DNA from: Chitinophaga solisilvae
GTDB lineage: Bacteria; Bacteroidota; Bacteroidia; Chitinophagales; Chitinophagaceae
DNA: 64,000 nt
Direction: 5' to 3'
Assembly (NCBI RefSeq): GCF_009928525.1
Contig: NZ_JAABOK010000004.1
Coordinates: 341,922-405,921 of the forward strand
The position numbers were made by a program, and so were the translations under genes. The notes under the pieces are model-generated. The model saw only the letters and a program-made list of their open reading frames with translations, searched no databases and had not been told where the DNA came from. Of the stretch, positions 44,744 through 53,936 are shown one piece after another (the stretch's first letter is position 1; each line of letters begins with the position of its first letter).

Positions 44744-45919
44744 ATGATGACGAACCAAAATCGATTGGAATATTTATTCAGCAGGTATACTGCCGGTATA
44801 GCTACACCGGAGGAGATCGCTGAATTCAGCCGGCTGGCGATACAGCCGGAACAGGAAGCAGCTATCAAAGAGCAGATTGCGCATTTGCTGCATCAGGCAG
44901 CGGGGGAGGCGGTGATGCCTGAAAGCGTGATTCAGTCTACTTTACAACATATTACCGGGCAACCGCAGAAGTCCGGGTTGCGCCTGTCAGCTGTTCGCTG
45001 GTGGGCTGCCGCCGCCGCCGTACTGGTGCTGCTGGGAGCGGGGCTGTATTTTTTCATTCCCCGCAATACTACTGTTGTGCTGACAGATAAAGCGCCGGGT
45101 GGCGACAGGGCTGTGCTGACGCTGGCTGATGGCACCCGTATCCAGCTCGACAGCAACGGCCGTCAGGAAATCAGGCAGGGCGCCACCGCCATCCGGCAGG
45201 CTGGCGGCGGATTGCAATATGTGGCCGCACATACCCCTGCCATGATGGAATATAATGTGCTGACAACGCCGCGGGGCGGGCAGTTCAGGATTGTGTTGCC
45301 CGATGGTACCGGCGTGTGGCTGAATACCGCCTCTTCCCTTCGTTATCCCACCGCGTTTACGGGGGCAGACAGAACAGTGGAGCTGCAGGGAGAAGCCTAT
45401 TTTGAAGTGGCCGCCAACGCCGGCCAGCCGTTTCATGTTATCACCGACCATCAGGATATACAGGTGCTGGGCACACATTTTAACGTAAATGCCTATACGA
45501 ACGAAATACAGACAATAACCACTTTATTGGAAGGCCGTGTAAAAGTAAGCGTACCGGGTAGCAGTAATGCCGTGGTGCTGCAACCGGGGCAGCAGGCCGC
45601 AGTACTGAACCGCAGCGGAGAACAGCCGGTATCAGTAACCGCAGGCGCACTCCCGGATGTAACCGCCTGGAAGAATGGCATCTTCTTTTTTGATAATGCC
45701 AGCCTGGAAGCAGTCATGCGTATCATAGCACGGTGGTACGATACAGATATACAGTATGAAGGAACGCCGGATATTCATTATACCGGACAAATCAGCAGAA
45801 ATCAGCCATTATCGAAAGTGATTACTATGCTGGAACAAACAGGCAGCGCGCGCTTCAGGCTTGTCAGAACAGGAGCGGGCGATCATGCGAAGGATGCTAT
45901 CGTAGTATTAAAACAGTAA
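44744..45919 (+). CDS. FecR-family anti-sigma factor / sensor
   Basis: A 391-residue single-pass membrane protein. The transmembrane helix is around 86-104 (WWAAAAAVLVLLGAGLYFF). The periplasmic FecR domain has [32 protein letters not shown] and LNTASSLRYP, then GEAYFEV, and the C-terminal DUF4974-type domain has IIARWYDTDIQYEG. Partner of the sigma gene 95 bp upstream and of the STN domain of the SusC downstream. Confidence 0.92.
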   Translation: MMTNQNRLEYLFSRYTAGIATPEEIAEFSRLAIQPEQEAAIKEQIAHLLHQAAGEAVMPESVIQSTLQHITGQPQKSGLRLSAVRWWAAAAAVLVLLGAGLYFFIPRNTTVVLTDKAPGGDRAVLTLADGTRIQLDSNGRQEIRQGATAIRQAGGGLQYVAAHTPAMMEYNVLTTPRGGQFRIVLPDGTGVWLNTASSLRYPTAFTGADRTVELQGEAYFEVAANAGQPFHVITDHQDIQVLGTHFNVNAYTNEIQTITTLLEGRVKVSVPGSSNAVVLQPGQQAAVLNRSGEQPVSVTAGALPDVTAWKNGIFFFDNASLEAVMRIIARWYDTDIQYEGTPDIHYTGQISRNQPLSKVITMLEQTGSARFRLVRTGAGDHAKDAIVVLKQ

Positions 45920-45993
45920 CGGGAGAGGAGGACCGTTCAGTCAGTAACAATAAAAATTAATTCAACAGATTATTCTGACCAGATCAACCATGT

Positions 45994-46026
45994 AAAAAAA
46001 ACCGGAAACGTTGGCGCGTTCCCGGT
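45994..46026 (-). terminator. Intrinsic terminator reading leftward, upstream of the second susC
   Basis: Stem ACCGGAAACG / CGTTCCCGGT (46001-46010 and 46017-46026; one position pairs as a wobble or mismatch), 6-nt loop, followed on the minus strand by eight T (A-run 45994-46001). Same orientation, stem size and loop size as the one at 33207-33240. I found no clean leftward promoter for it. Confidence 0.55.
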
Positions 46027-46252
46027 AACGTACGGATCAACCAGCCTGGTAAGACTTGCAATCAGCGCCAGGCATGGATAATGATTTTTTGCGAAAACCA
46101 CCATCGTAAATCCAAGCAACGAAGATATGAGAGAATCTTTATACTCCCAAGGGGGATCGGCCCCCTGTGGTATAACATTAACAGCAACCAAATCGCCGGT
46201 AGCTCCCACCACCAGCCATGGCTACCGGAGGTATCTTAAAAAACTGATACTA

Positions 46253-49200
46253 ATGACCAAATTAACAGGAGTCCTGCTGGTCATATGTCTGCAGGTAAGC
46301 GCCAGGGTATTTTCCCAGAAGGTGACACTGTCAGAACATAATGCGGCTGTACAGCAGGTATTCACCAACATCCGGCAACAAACAGGATATATGTTCCTGT
46401 ACAGCAACGAGACGATGAAAAATACGCATCCGGTGAATGTACGCCTGACAGATGTACCGCTCAGGGAAGCACTGGACCGTATTACTATCAACCAGCCTAT
46501 TACCTACAGTATTGAAGAGAACAATACTATTCTGATCAAACCGAAGACCGTCACCGCTGAAGTGGTAACAGCGCCGCCGGCAGCGCTCAGCGGCACTGTT
46601 ACCGACAGTAAGGGACAACCCCTGATTGGCGTTACCGTGGTGGTGAAAGGCACCACCATCGGCGCCATCACCAATGAACAGGGTATCTGGCACCTGACCA
46701 TCCCTGATAATACGGTGCCGCTCATATTTTCCTTTATCGGCTACCGCAGCCATGAAGAAAAAATTAATGGACGCACCACTATCCATGTAGTGCTGCAGCA
46801 GGAAGACAGAAGTATGGGAGAAGTAGTGGTGACCGGCTACCAGAAAGTAGAACGCAGGTCGCTGACCTCCTCCATCACTTCCATCAAAACTGAAAACCTG
46901 AAAACCATCAACCAGCCTAACATAGATAAGCTGCTGCAGGGACAGGTACCCGGTATGGTGGTGATGAGCACTTCCGGCGCACCCGGCGCGGTGCCGCAGA
47001 TACGTATCCGCGGTACGTCCACGCTGAGCGGCAACACGCAGCCCTTATGGGTGGTAGACGGTATCATCCTGGACGATCCTATCAGCGCATCTGTGGACGA
47101 TATCATGACTAACCGCAACCTGATCGCCTCCGGTATCGGCGGTATCAACGTAGAAGATATTGAATCCATCAACGTACTGAAAGACGCCGCCGCCACCGCC
47201 ATCTATGGTACCAGGGCCGCCAACGGCGTAATTGTGCTCACCTCCAAGAAAGGTCAGGCCGGCAAAACACGTATTAACTTCAGCAGCTTCGTTACCGCCG
47301 CCATGCGCCCCCGCATAGAGGACGCCTATATGATGAACTCGAAGGAGAGAGTCGGCGTAAACCTGGAAATGATGCGCCGCGGCGTACTCGGTGCAACATC
47401 GCCTAAAACCGGCGACTATGGCACTGCTACCGATTTTGAACGCGCACTGGTAGATGTACACGATCATAAAATATCCTGGGCCGACTTTGAAAAGAAAGTC
47501 AACCAGCTGGAACAGGTAAACACCGACTGGTTTGAATACCTGTTCCGCAATTCCATTACACACCGGCAGAACATCAACATCTCCGGCGGTAATGAGAAAA
47601 CCACTTTCTACCTCTCCGGCAGCTATATGGACGAGCAGGCCACCGCGATGAAGACAGGCATGAAAACATACACCGGCTCACTGAAAGTGTATACCAAACT
47701 GTTTCCTACCCTGCGGCTTGGCGGTATGCTGGATGTGAACAGGCGCGATAACAAGAGCTTCTTTGCCACCGACTCACGGGAAAACCCCTACGAATGGGCC
47801 ATATATACCACGCGCGCCCAGAACGCATATAACGAGGCCGGGAATTATAATCATCTCTACTACGGAGGATTGAAATATAACTTTATCGAAAACAGGGACT
47901 ACGGATGGCGCAACTCCGGCAGCTTCGGTATCAGAGGTACTGTAGACCTGGAATGGAAGCCGCTGAACAGCCTTATCTTCAGCAGCCTGTTCTCCTTCGC
48001 CAACCAGAATACCACCGATGTAGACATCGCTACAGAAAACAGCTATTTTGTAAAAAGAAGACAGCAGGATGTTATCACCGTTATCGACTATACAGCTGTA
48101 AACCTGTGGGAACAGGGCGGTTACCGCAAAGGCAAGAACACCAACAACAACTCCATCACCTTCCGTAACCAGGTGTCCTGGATGCCAGTCATCAATGCCA
48201 GTCACCGCTTCGATGTAATGGCCGGTCAGGAAGTCAGAACCACTAGATATACGGATGAAGCAACAGAGATCTACGGGTATGTACATGAACGCGGACAACA
48301 GCAGATACCGCAGTTTGCCCTGATGCAGAAAATGGGGCTTCCCTACTGGAGAGGTAACCTGAACCAGACCGCCGCCGTATCTTATTTCGGTGTTACCGGC
48401 TATACCTTTAAAAACAGGTATACGGTGAGCTTCAACGCCCGTACAGATGGCTCCAACCGTTTCGGTCTGAAAACCAACCAGCTGTTCCAGCCGTTATGGG
48501 CTGTAGGACTGAACTATCAGCTGAAGGAAGAAAACTTCTTTGCCAACAAGGACTGGCTCAGCTACCTGACGCTGCGCGCTTCCTATGGCAGCCAGGGAAA
48601 TGTGGCTTCACAGGCGTATTCCAACCTGGTGGCAAGTATCGGTAAACCGGATCTGGCGAATAAGGATAATTACCTGCAGATCACCGCACCGATGAACCCC
48701 AACCTGAAATGGGAGAAAAACTATACTACCAACGTAGCACTGGAACTGGGATTGTGGAAACGCCGCTTCGTAGCTACCATCGAATACTACAATAAGAAAG
48801 GCATGGACCTGCTGGGCAGCAAACGCGTATCGCAGGTGTCAGGTTTCAGCACCATTCAGGTAAACTGGGCTTCCATGAAGAACACCGGACTGGAAGTATC
48901 TTTCAGTACCATCAATATCGATAATAAGAATTTCCGCTGGTCTACCAACCTCAATGCCGGCTACAACAAGAACGTAGTACTGGATGTGTATTCACTGCCG
49001 ACCGTGGATTTGCTCACCAATGCGCAGCGTTCCGACTTTGCCTCTGCAGCGGTAGTAGGCAAGCCTATCAACGGCCTGTGGTCATACCGCTTCGCGGGCC
49101 TCGATAAAAGCGGACGCGCTACCTTCTACAACGAGAAGCCGGGTAAGACCGTCTACAGTGGTATGCGTTCGCTCGACGGGCTGGAATATTCCGGTACTAC

Positions 49201-49774
49201 CATGCCGATTGTACAGGCAGGTTTCACGAATACCATCTCCTATAAAAAATTCACTTTATCCGCTTTATTCATCGGCAGCTTCGGGAACGTGATCCGTTTG
49301 CGTAACCTGTCGCAGGGATATGTCTTCAACTTCCCGGAACCAACGCAGAATATGTCCGCCGAATGGGTGAACAGGTGGCAGTATCCGGGTGATGAAACAA
49401 GCACCAACGTGCCGGTACTGGAACCGGAGAGCAATGTTCCTGGTCTTTCCGACGCCATGCCGTACAATGCGCAGATGTATGATAACAGTGACCTGAGAAC
49501 CGTGAAGGGCGACTTCGTTCGTTTGCAGAACCTGTCGCTGAGCTATGATCTGTACAACGCCGCGCTGCGTAAAAAAGGTATTCAGAATATACGTTTCATG
49601 CTGCAGGGCAACAACCTGCATGTATGGAAGAACAGCGCGCTCAAAGGGCAGGATCCCGAAGCCACCGGCTCTATGATGAAATACGGTGACACCAACCGCG
49701 CGAATGTTTCCTTCGGTAACACCTTCCTGCCATTGCCGCGTTCCTATTCTTTCTCCTTTTCCTTACAGTTCTAA
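46253..49774 (+). CDS. SusC/RagA-family TonB-dependent receptor with STN domain
   Basis: Started at ATG 46253, which gives a signal peptide (MTKLTGVLLVICLQVSARVFSQ region, about 22 residues) and 1173 residues. An in-frame ATG at 46127 adds 42 residues of unlikely composition but cannot be excluded. STN domain about 25-90, carboxypeptidase-regulatory domain about 105-190 (LSGTVTDSKGQPLIGVTV), plug about 195-330 (RIRGTSTLSGNTQPLWVVDG, then AIYGTRAANGVIVLTSKKG), long beta-barrel ending in YSFSFSLQF. Imports an unknown ligand with the SusD at 49787. STN plus the sigma/FecR pair predict substrate-induced expression. No glycan-degrading enzyme lies in this locus; the companions are a lipoprotein and a TlpA-like protein. 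Confidence 0.92.
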   Translation: MTKLTGVLLVICLQVSARVFSQKVTLSEHNAAVQQVFTNIRQQTGYMFLYSNETMKNTHPVNVRLTDVPLREALDRITINQPITYSIEENNTILIKPKTVTAEVVTAPPAALSGTVTDSKGQPLIGVTVVVKGTTIGAITNEQGIWHLTIPDNTVPLIFSFIGYRSHEEKINGRTTIHVVLQQEDRSMGEVVVTGYQKVERRSLTSSITSIKTENLKTINQPNIDKLLQGQVPGMVVMSTSGAPGAVPQIRIRGTSTLSGNTQPLWVVDGIILDDPISASVDDIMTNRNLIASGIGGINVEDIESINVLKDAAATAIYGTRAANGVIVLTSKKGQAGKTRINFSSFVTAAMRPRIEDAYMMNSKERVGVNLEMMRRGVLGATSPKTGDYGTATDFERALVDVHDHKISWADFEKKVNQLEQVNTDWFEYLFRNSITHRQNINISGGNEKTTFYLSGSYMDEQATAMKTGMKTYTGSLKVYTKLFPTLRLGGMLDVNRRDNKSFFATDSRENPYEWAIYTTRAQNAYNEAGNYNHLYYGGLKYNFIENRDYGWRNSGSFGIRGTVDLEWKPLNSLIFSSLFSFANQNTTDVDIATENSYFVKRRQQDVITVIDYTAVNLWEQGGYRKGKNTNNNSITFRNQVSWMPVINASHRFDVMAGQEVRTTRYTDEATEIYGYVHERGQQQIPQFALMQKMGLPYWRGNLNQTAAVSYFGVTGYTFKNRYTVSFNARTDGSNRFGLKTNQLFQPLWAVGLNYQLKEENFFANKDWLSYLTLRASYGSQGNVASQAYSNLVASIGKPDLANKDNYLQITAPMNPNLKWEKNYTTNVALELGLWKRRFVATIEYYNKKGMDLLGSKRVSQVSGFSTIQVNWASMKNTGLEVSFSTINIDNKNFRWSTNLNAGYNKNVVLDVYSLPTVDLLTNAQRSDFASAAVVGKPINGLWSYRFAGLDKSGRATFYNEKPGKTVYSGMRSLDGLEYSGTTMPIVQAGFTNTISYKKFTLSALFIGSFGNVIRLRNLSQGYVFNFPEPTQNMSAEWVNRWQYPGDETSTNVPVLEPESNVPGLSDAMPYNAQMYDNSDLRTVKGDFVRLQNLSLSYDLYNAALRKKGIQNIRFMLQGNNLHVWKNSALKGQDPEATGSMMKYGDTNRANVSFGNTFLPLPRSYSFSFSLQF

Positions 49775-49786
49775 ACAGATGCCATC

Positions 49787-51247
49787 ATGAAATATAAATA
49801 CCTGACACCTGTGTTGCTGATGATAGCTGTACTGACAGGCAGCTGCAACAAACTACTGGATATAAAGCCGGTCAACAGTATGATGCCGGTCAGCATAGCC
49901 GATTATGAATCGGTACTGCTGGGCGGATATCCGCGGACTGATTTTTTCATGCGGACAGAAATGATGACGGACAACGTATATGCGAACCTCGGCACCACGT
50001 ATACAGCTCCCCGAGATCAGGAGCTGTGGTTCACCTGGGCGCCCTACAAGCAGCTGCCCGGCGTGGAAGATGATCCCTGCTGGGGACAGCTGTATTCGTC
50101 CATCTTTTACGCCAATACCGTACTGGATGAATTCAGCAGCCGTACGCCTGCAAAGGATGAACAGGAATTGTTTGAAACCGTGAAAGGAGAAGCCTATGCA
50201 CTGCGCGCGTTCTCTTACTTTTACCTGGTTAACTTTTATGCAGAGCCATACAGCGAAGCCACGCGTACCGCACATGGCGTGCCTATGCCGCTGACAGCCA
50301 AGGATGTACACCAGCACACGCAACAGAATGTGCGGGAACCGCTGGAAAAAGTATACCGGCAGATTATTGCGGATATGGACCAGGCAGCGTCGCTGCTGGC
50401 TGGAAAGAAGAGCCGCAGCAAATTCCGGTTTGATGCGAGCGCCCTGCAGCTGCTGCGTGCCCGCGTATACCTTTTCATGGGAGAAAATGAAAAGGCGGTA
50501 GCCGCAGCTTCCGACGTGATTACCACCAAGCCGCTCTCTGATATGAATACGCTGCAGGCGCACATCGATGCCGCCAAAAGCGATGTCAGCTCCTTCTCCG
50601 GCAACTTCGGCGTTATTGACGGAGATTATAAAAATGAAGTACTGTTTTATATGGGCGGTACTGCCAATACAAACATCTTCCACTATCCGCAGTATATGTT
50701 CAAGCCAACACAGGAGCTGCTGAACCTGACGCTGCGCCAGGATAGTACCAGCGACTACCGTCGTTACATCTTCTCCTCTTTTTATGCCCTGAATACTGCC
50801 GATGGCGTAAGTGTGGGCCCCACCGTGTATTACATGTATGCGCGGCAGGAGAACCCTTCCTATTACATCGGGCTGAAAGTAAGCGAGGCGTATGTTATCC
50901 GTGCAGAAGCCAATATCAAACTGAAACAGCCGGCCAAAGCCATTACCGACCTTAACAACCTGCTGGTACGCCGCATGAAGAAAGGACGTTTCACGCCATT
51001 GCAGGCGGGCGATTTTGCGGATGATGCCGCGCTGATGCGCCGCGTACTGGAGGAGCGCAGGGTGGAGCTGGCATTTGAAGGTGGTATGCGCTGGATGGAC
51101 CTGCGCCGCCTCGGTAAGCCTGCACTGACGCATGTTTACAAGAACGGACAGGTGTATGAGCTGAAACAGGGCGATCCCCGTTACCTGCTGCAGATACCGA
51201 TGTCAGAACAGAATAACAGTCCTGATATGCCGCTTAATCCTTTCTGA
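49787..51247 (+). CDS. SusD/RagB-family outer-membrane lipoprotein
   Basis: A 486-residue lipoprotein: signal peptide and lipobox LTGSC (Cys about residue 20) followed by NKLLDIKPVNS. C-terminal signature VSEAYVIRAEANIKLKQPAKAITDLNNLL and VLEERRVELAFEGGMRWMDLRRLG. Twelve bases after susC. Forms the substrate-binding lid of the transporter. Confidence 0.93.
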   Translation: MKYKYLTPVLLMIAVLTGSCNKLLDIKPVNSMMPVSIADYESVLLGGYPRTDFFMRTEMMTDNVYANLGTTYTAPRDQELWFTWAPYKQLPGVEDDPCWGQLYSSIFYANTVLDEFSSRTPAKDEQELFETVKGEAYALRAFSYFYLVNFYAEPYSEATRTAHGVPMPLTAKDVHQHTQQNVREPLEKVYRQIIADMDQAASLLAGKKSRSKFRFDASALQLLRARVYLFMGENEKAVAAASDVITTKPLSDMNTLQAHIDAAKSDVSSFSGNFGVIDGDYKNEVLFYMGGTANTNIFHYPQYMFKPTQELLNLTLRQDSTSDYRRYIFSSFYALNTADGVSVGPTVYYMYARQENPSYYIGLKVSEAYVIRAEANIKLKQPAKAITDLNNLLVRRMKKGRFTPLQAGDFADDAALMRRVLEERRVELAFEGGMRWMDLRRLGKPALTHVYKNGQVYELKQGDPRYLLQIPMSEQNNSPDMPLNPF

Positions 51248-51268
51248 TTCTAATCTAAAACCAACAAC

Positions 51269-52180
51269 ATGAAAGCAAGATATTTTTCCTGGTTATTACT
51301 GGCGGCCGTCAGCCTGAGCAGCTGCAGCAAGGAAGATAACCCCGGTTTCACACCGGATCTGGGCATAGCAAAAAAGTATATGCCTCCGGCAGATGCGCCG
51401 GCAGAAATAAAAGCCATGTATGAACACTACGGCGTGTGGATGCGCATGGATTTTAACGACTGGAAAGAAGTGACCAACGGGGTGCTGGCTACCGATCCTA
51501 TCAACCGCTGGGGCGTAGGCAAGATAGAGCCGGCATATCGCAGCAGCGCTACCATATATGCGCAAACGCTGCTGTCGCAGGTGACGGAAACATTCGCCAA
51601 ACGCTTCTTCCCGCTGGAATTATTTTTCGTTAAATCCTACAGCGGCAGTTTCTGGAAAAAGGATATTACCACCATCGGCCGCAGCCGGCTTATCATCTGC
51701 TGGCCCAACGAAATGTACGGCGCACTGCCTGTCACCGATCCGGAGCGCCATTACTTTATGGATACCGTACTGACACGCAGGGTATGGCAGGAGCTGGGTG
51801 GTCAGATCGCCGGCAGAATGGAACAGCCGATTACAGCATTTGTGCTGGGCGGAAAGGCATACGACAACGGAGAAGCCTATGATAAAATTCTGAAACAGTA
51901 CCAGCAGGACGGCGACCAGGTGGCCCGTGATGCTGCCAATGCTGAACTGGCGCGCAACGGAGGCTATATCTCAGCCAACGGTTCACGGAGTTTTGAAAGC
52001 GACTTCCCTGACTGGCTCTCCCTGATTGCCACCGAGTCGTATGAAAATATCAAGGTAAAGTACCTGGATAACAGCCCTGCCAGGGCCAGGAAGTATGAAG
52101 TCATCATCCGTCATTTCAACAGCTACGGATGGGATATTCAGAAAATAGGCAATGAATACAGACAGAAAACAGGTAACTGA
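51269..52180 (+). CDS. SusCD-associated lipoprotein resembling the zinc-metallohydrolase lipoprotein family, but without HExxH
   Basis: A 303-residue lipoprotein (lipobox SLSSC, Cys about 19). Overall layout and its place after SusC-SusD resemble the substrate-import-associated zinc metallohydrolase lipoproteins. Where the HExxH zinc helix would fall the sequence reads VWQELGGQIAG (about 170-180): Glu is kept but both His are gone. A later NGGYISANGSRSFESDFPDWLS stretch resembles the region that holds the third zinc ligand. If the family call is right, this member is a pseudo-enzyme that may bind substrate or a partner. Alternatively it belongs to an unrelated lipoprotein family. It starts 21 bp after susD. 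Confidence 0.6.
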   Translation: MKARYFSWLLLAAVSLSSCSKEDNPGFTPDLGIAKKYMPPADAPAEIKAMYEHYGVWMRMDFNDWKEVTNGVLATDPINRWGVGKIEPAYRSSATIYAQTLLSQVTETFAKRFFPLELFFVKSYSGSFWKKDITTIGRSRLIICWPNEMYGALPVTDPERHYFMDTVLTRRVWQELGGQIAGRMEQPITAFVLGGKAYDNGEAYDKILKQYQQDGDQVARDAANAELARNGGYISANGSRSFESDFPDWLSLIATESYENIKVKYLDNSPARARKYEVIIRHFNSYGWDIQKIGNEYRQKTGN

Positions 52181-52215
52181 TTCATATATCATACATCAGA
52201 AAAAAATAAGACTAC

Positions 52216-53337
52216 ATGAAAAAACTGACACTGGCAGCCTCCCTGCTGCTACCTGTCCTGGCCCATGCACAGGAAGCGAAGTATACCATCACCGGGCAGC
52301 TCGGAAAGGATAACACCTTCCCGAAAGCCTACCTGTATGGCAGTAATGGCAAAGGGCGTATCATCGACTCTGCCGCCATCGTTGACGGCCGCTTCACTTT
52401 TACCGGTACTACGGAAGCGCCTTCCCGCGCCTTCCTGTTCACCGGCAGCACCCTCACGGGTTCCTTCACGGCTAACCGCCTGACCTTTTACCTGGAGCCG
52501 GCTGCTATCGCTGTCAACAGTGCCGACTCTATCATGAATGCCGTTGTTAACGGCGGCGCCGCCAACAAAGACCATCAGGCCTATAAAGCGGCCTCCCGCG
52601 ACGTGAACAAACGCTCCGATGACCTGAGCCGTAAATACTACGCCAAAACGCCGGACGAAAGGGAAGAGGCTGCATTTAAAAAATCATACCAGGAAGAAAA
52701 TAAAGCGATCAATGCAGCACAGAAAAAGGTCCTGGAAAAATTCATTGCCGCGCATCCCAATACGGGCGTGAGTCTGGATGCACTGACGGAATGGGCGGGC
52801 TACGACCCGGATCCGGAAACAGCAGAACCTGTCTTCAACCGGTTATCGCCTGCCGTGCGTAAAAGTAAGTCAGGCCAACAGTTTGCCAGTCTGCTCGCCT
52901 CACAGCGCAAAACCGCTATCGGTGTGATGGCGCCAGAGTTCACACAGAACGATACCCTGAATCATCCGGTATCGCTGAAAGATTTCCGTGGCAAATATGT
53001 ACTGATTGATTTCTGGGCCAGCTGGTGCGGTCCCTGCCGCGCAGAGAACCCTAATGTGGTGGCGGCCTGGAAAAAATTCAAGGATAAAAACTTCACGATC
53101 CTCGGTGTTTCCCTGGATAATGAAAACGGAAGATCCTTCTGGATGCAGGCCATTCATGATGACGGCCTGCAATGGACACAGGTGTCCGACCTTAAAGGAT
53201 GGAAAAACGAAGCCGCTAAAATGTACGGTGTACAAGGTATTCCAGCCAATTTTCTCATCGGCCCCGACGGTAAAATAGTAGCTAAAAACCTGCGCGGGGA
53301 AACCCTTGAGAAGAAGCTGGAGGCGCTCCTGCAATAA
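52216..53337 (+). CDS. Periplasmic TlpA-like thiol-disulfide oxidoreductase with DUF4369-type N-terminus
   Basis: A 373-residue protein: signal peptide ending AHAQ (about 1-18), DUF4369-type beta domain about 22-120, lysine-rich helical linker, thioredoxin-fold domain about 230-373 with WASWCGPCRAENP and cis-Pro near IPANF. Over the thioredoxin domain it is strongly similar to 38482-39621, including KDFRGKYVLIDFW. Last gene of the second import operon. The repeated association suggests a redox step linked to uptake, for example of a Cys- or metal-containing ligand, but this is inference. Confidence 0.88.
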   Translation: MKKLTLAASLLLPVLAHAQEAKYTITGQLGKDNTFPKAYLYGSNGKGRIIDSAAIVDGRFTFTGTTEAPSRAFLFTGSTLTGSFTANRLTFYLEPAAIAVNSADSIMNAVVNGGAANKDHQAYKAASRDVNKRSDDLSRKYYAKTPDEREEAAFKKSYQEENKAINAAQKKVLEKFIAAHPNTGVSLDALTEWAGYDPDPETAEPVFNRLSPAVRKSKSGQQFASLLASQRKTAIGVMAPEFTQNDTLNHPVSLKDFRGKYVLIDFWASWCGPCRAENPNVVAAWKKFKDKNFTILGVSLDNENGRSFWMQAIHDDGLQWTQVSDLKGWKNEAAKMYGVQGIPANFLIGPDGKIVAKNLRGETLEKKLEALLQ

Positions 53338-53343
53338 AGATCA

Positions 53344-53460
53344 GATTTACGGATTTTGGAATTTTTTGATTTTGAAATTTATAAATGCAGCGAAGATTAT
53401 CTGAAAGTCGTCGCTGCATTTATAAATTTCAAAATCAAAAAATTCCAAAATCCGTAAATC
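53344..53460. repeat. Palindromic element E (GGATTTTGAAATT family), perfect 50-bp arms
   Basis: Bases 53344-53393 and 53411-53460 are a perfect 50-bp inverted repeat with a 17-nt centre. Inner stem contains AAATGCAGCG, the core also seen in elements F, H, I, J and, nearly, K. It fills the gap between two convergent genes and overlaps the HxlR stop codon by two bases. A bidirectional terminator role is possible here. Confidence 0.92.
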
Positions 53461-53809
53461 AAATATTTCTGTTTTTGCTTCCCCACACACTCAGTTGTTT
53501 TAATATCGGTCCCAGTTCTATAGCGCTTTTTGTTAGCTCGTATTCTACTCTTGGAGGTACTTCTGCATATACGGTTCTTTTCACCAGGCCGTCCTGTTCC
53601 AGGGCGCGTAGCTGGAGGGTGAGCATGCGTTCGGTGATGTAGGGGAATTCTTTTTTCAGTTCGCTGAACCGGAGCTTGCGGGCAGCCAGCTTGTCCAGTA
53701 TCAGCAGTTTCCAGCGGCCTCCCAGCTTTTGTACAGCATAGGTAAGGTCGCAGTCAATGATGCATTGTTCGTTGCGTGAAAAAGTGGAGTTTGGCTTTCT
53801 GGTGCTCAT
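53459..53809 (-). CDS. HxlR-family winged-helix transcription regulator
   Basis: A 116-residue protein. The HxlR fold is visible: CDLTYAVQKLGGRWKLLILDKL (helix 1-2), FSELKKEFPYITERMLTLQLRALEQDGLV (recognition helix and wing entry), then RVEYELTKSAIELGPILKQLSVW. A single Cys pair near the N-terminus (CIIDCD, positions 17 and 21) could sense redox or electrophiles, as in some relatives. It is divergent from the SDR gene at 53937, the usual arrangement for a regulator and its target. A 12-bp palindrome in its own leader is a likely operator. Confidence 0.92.
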   Translation of the reverse strand: MSTRKPNSTFSRNEQCIIDCDLTYAVQKLGGRWKLLILDKLAARKLRFSELKKEFPYITERMLTLQLRALEQDGLVKRTVYAEVPPRVEYELTKSAIELGPILKQLSVWGSKNRNI

Positions 53810-53813
53810 TACT

Positions 53814-53825
53814 TACAAATTTGTA
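53814..53825. promoter_or_regulatory. Candidate HxlR operator, perfect palindrome TACAAATTTGTA
   Basis: Twelve-base perfect palindrome 5 bp upstream of the hxlR start codon in the divergent intergenic region. TAC/GTA-flanked palindromes are typical of this regulator family. Confidence 0.5.
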
Positions 53826-53853
53826 TGTACCACACAATTGGTAGCATAGGCTG

Positions 53854-53885
53854 TAAAATTAGCCGCTGCCCTTTACTTTTACAAA
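53854..53885 (-). promoter_or_regulatory. Candidate promoter of the hxlR gene: TTTG-N20-TAATTTTA
   Basis: On the plus strand TAAAATTA at 53854-53861 and CAAA at 53882-53885; in reverse complement a -33 TTTG and a -7 box with one mismatch to TAnnTTTG, spacing 20. The palindromic operator would lie just downstream of the start site. Confidence 0.4.
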
Positions 53886-53936
53886 AGAAATTTTAAGCAG
53901 CAATATTCAGCAAAACGTTATCAAAATTAATAGTAT

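Noticed and set aside
49853..51133. Long minus-strand ORF (426 codons) opposite the second susD
   Set aside because: Antisense to a clear SusD gene; long shadow frames are common in GC-balanced genes of this genome, as also opposite the NRPS genes.
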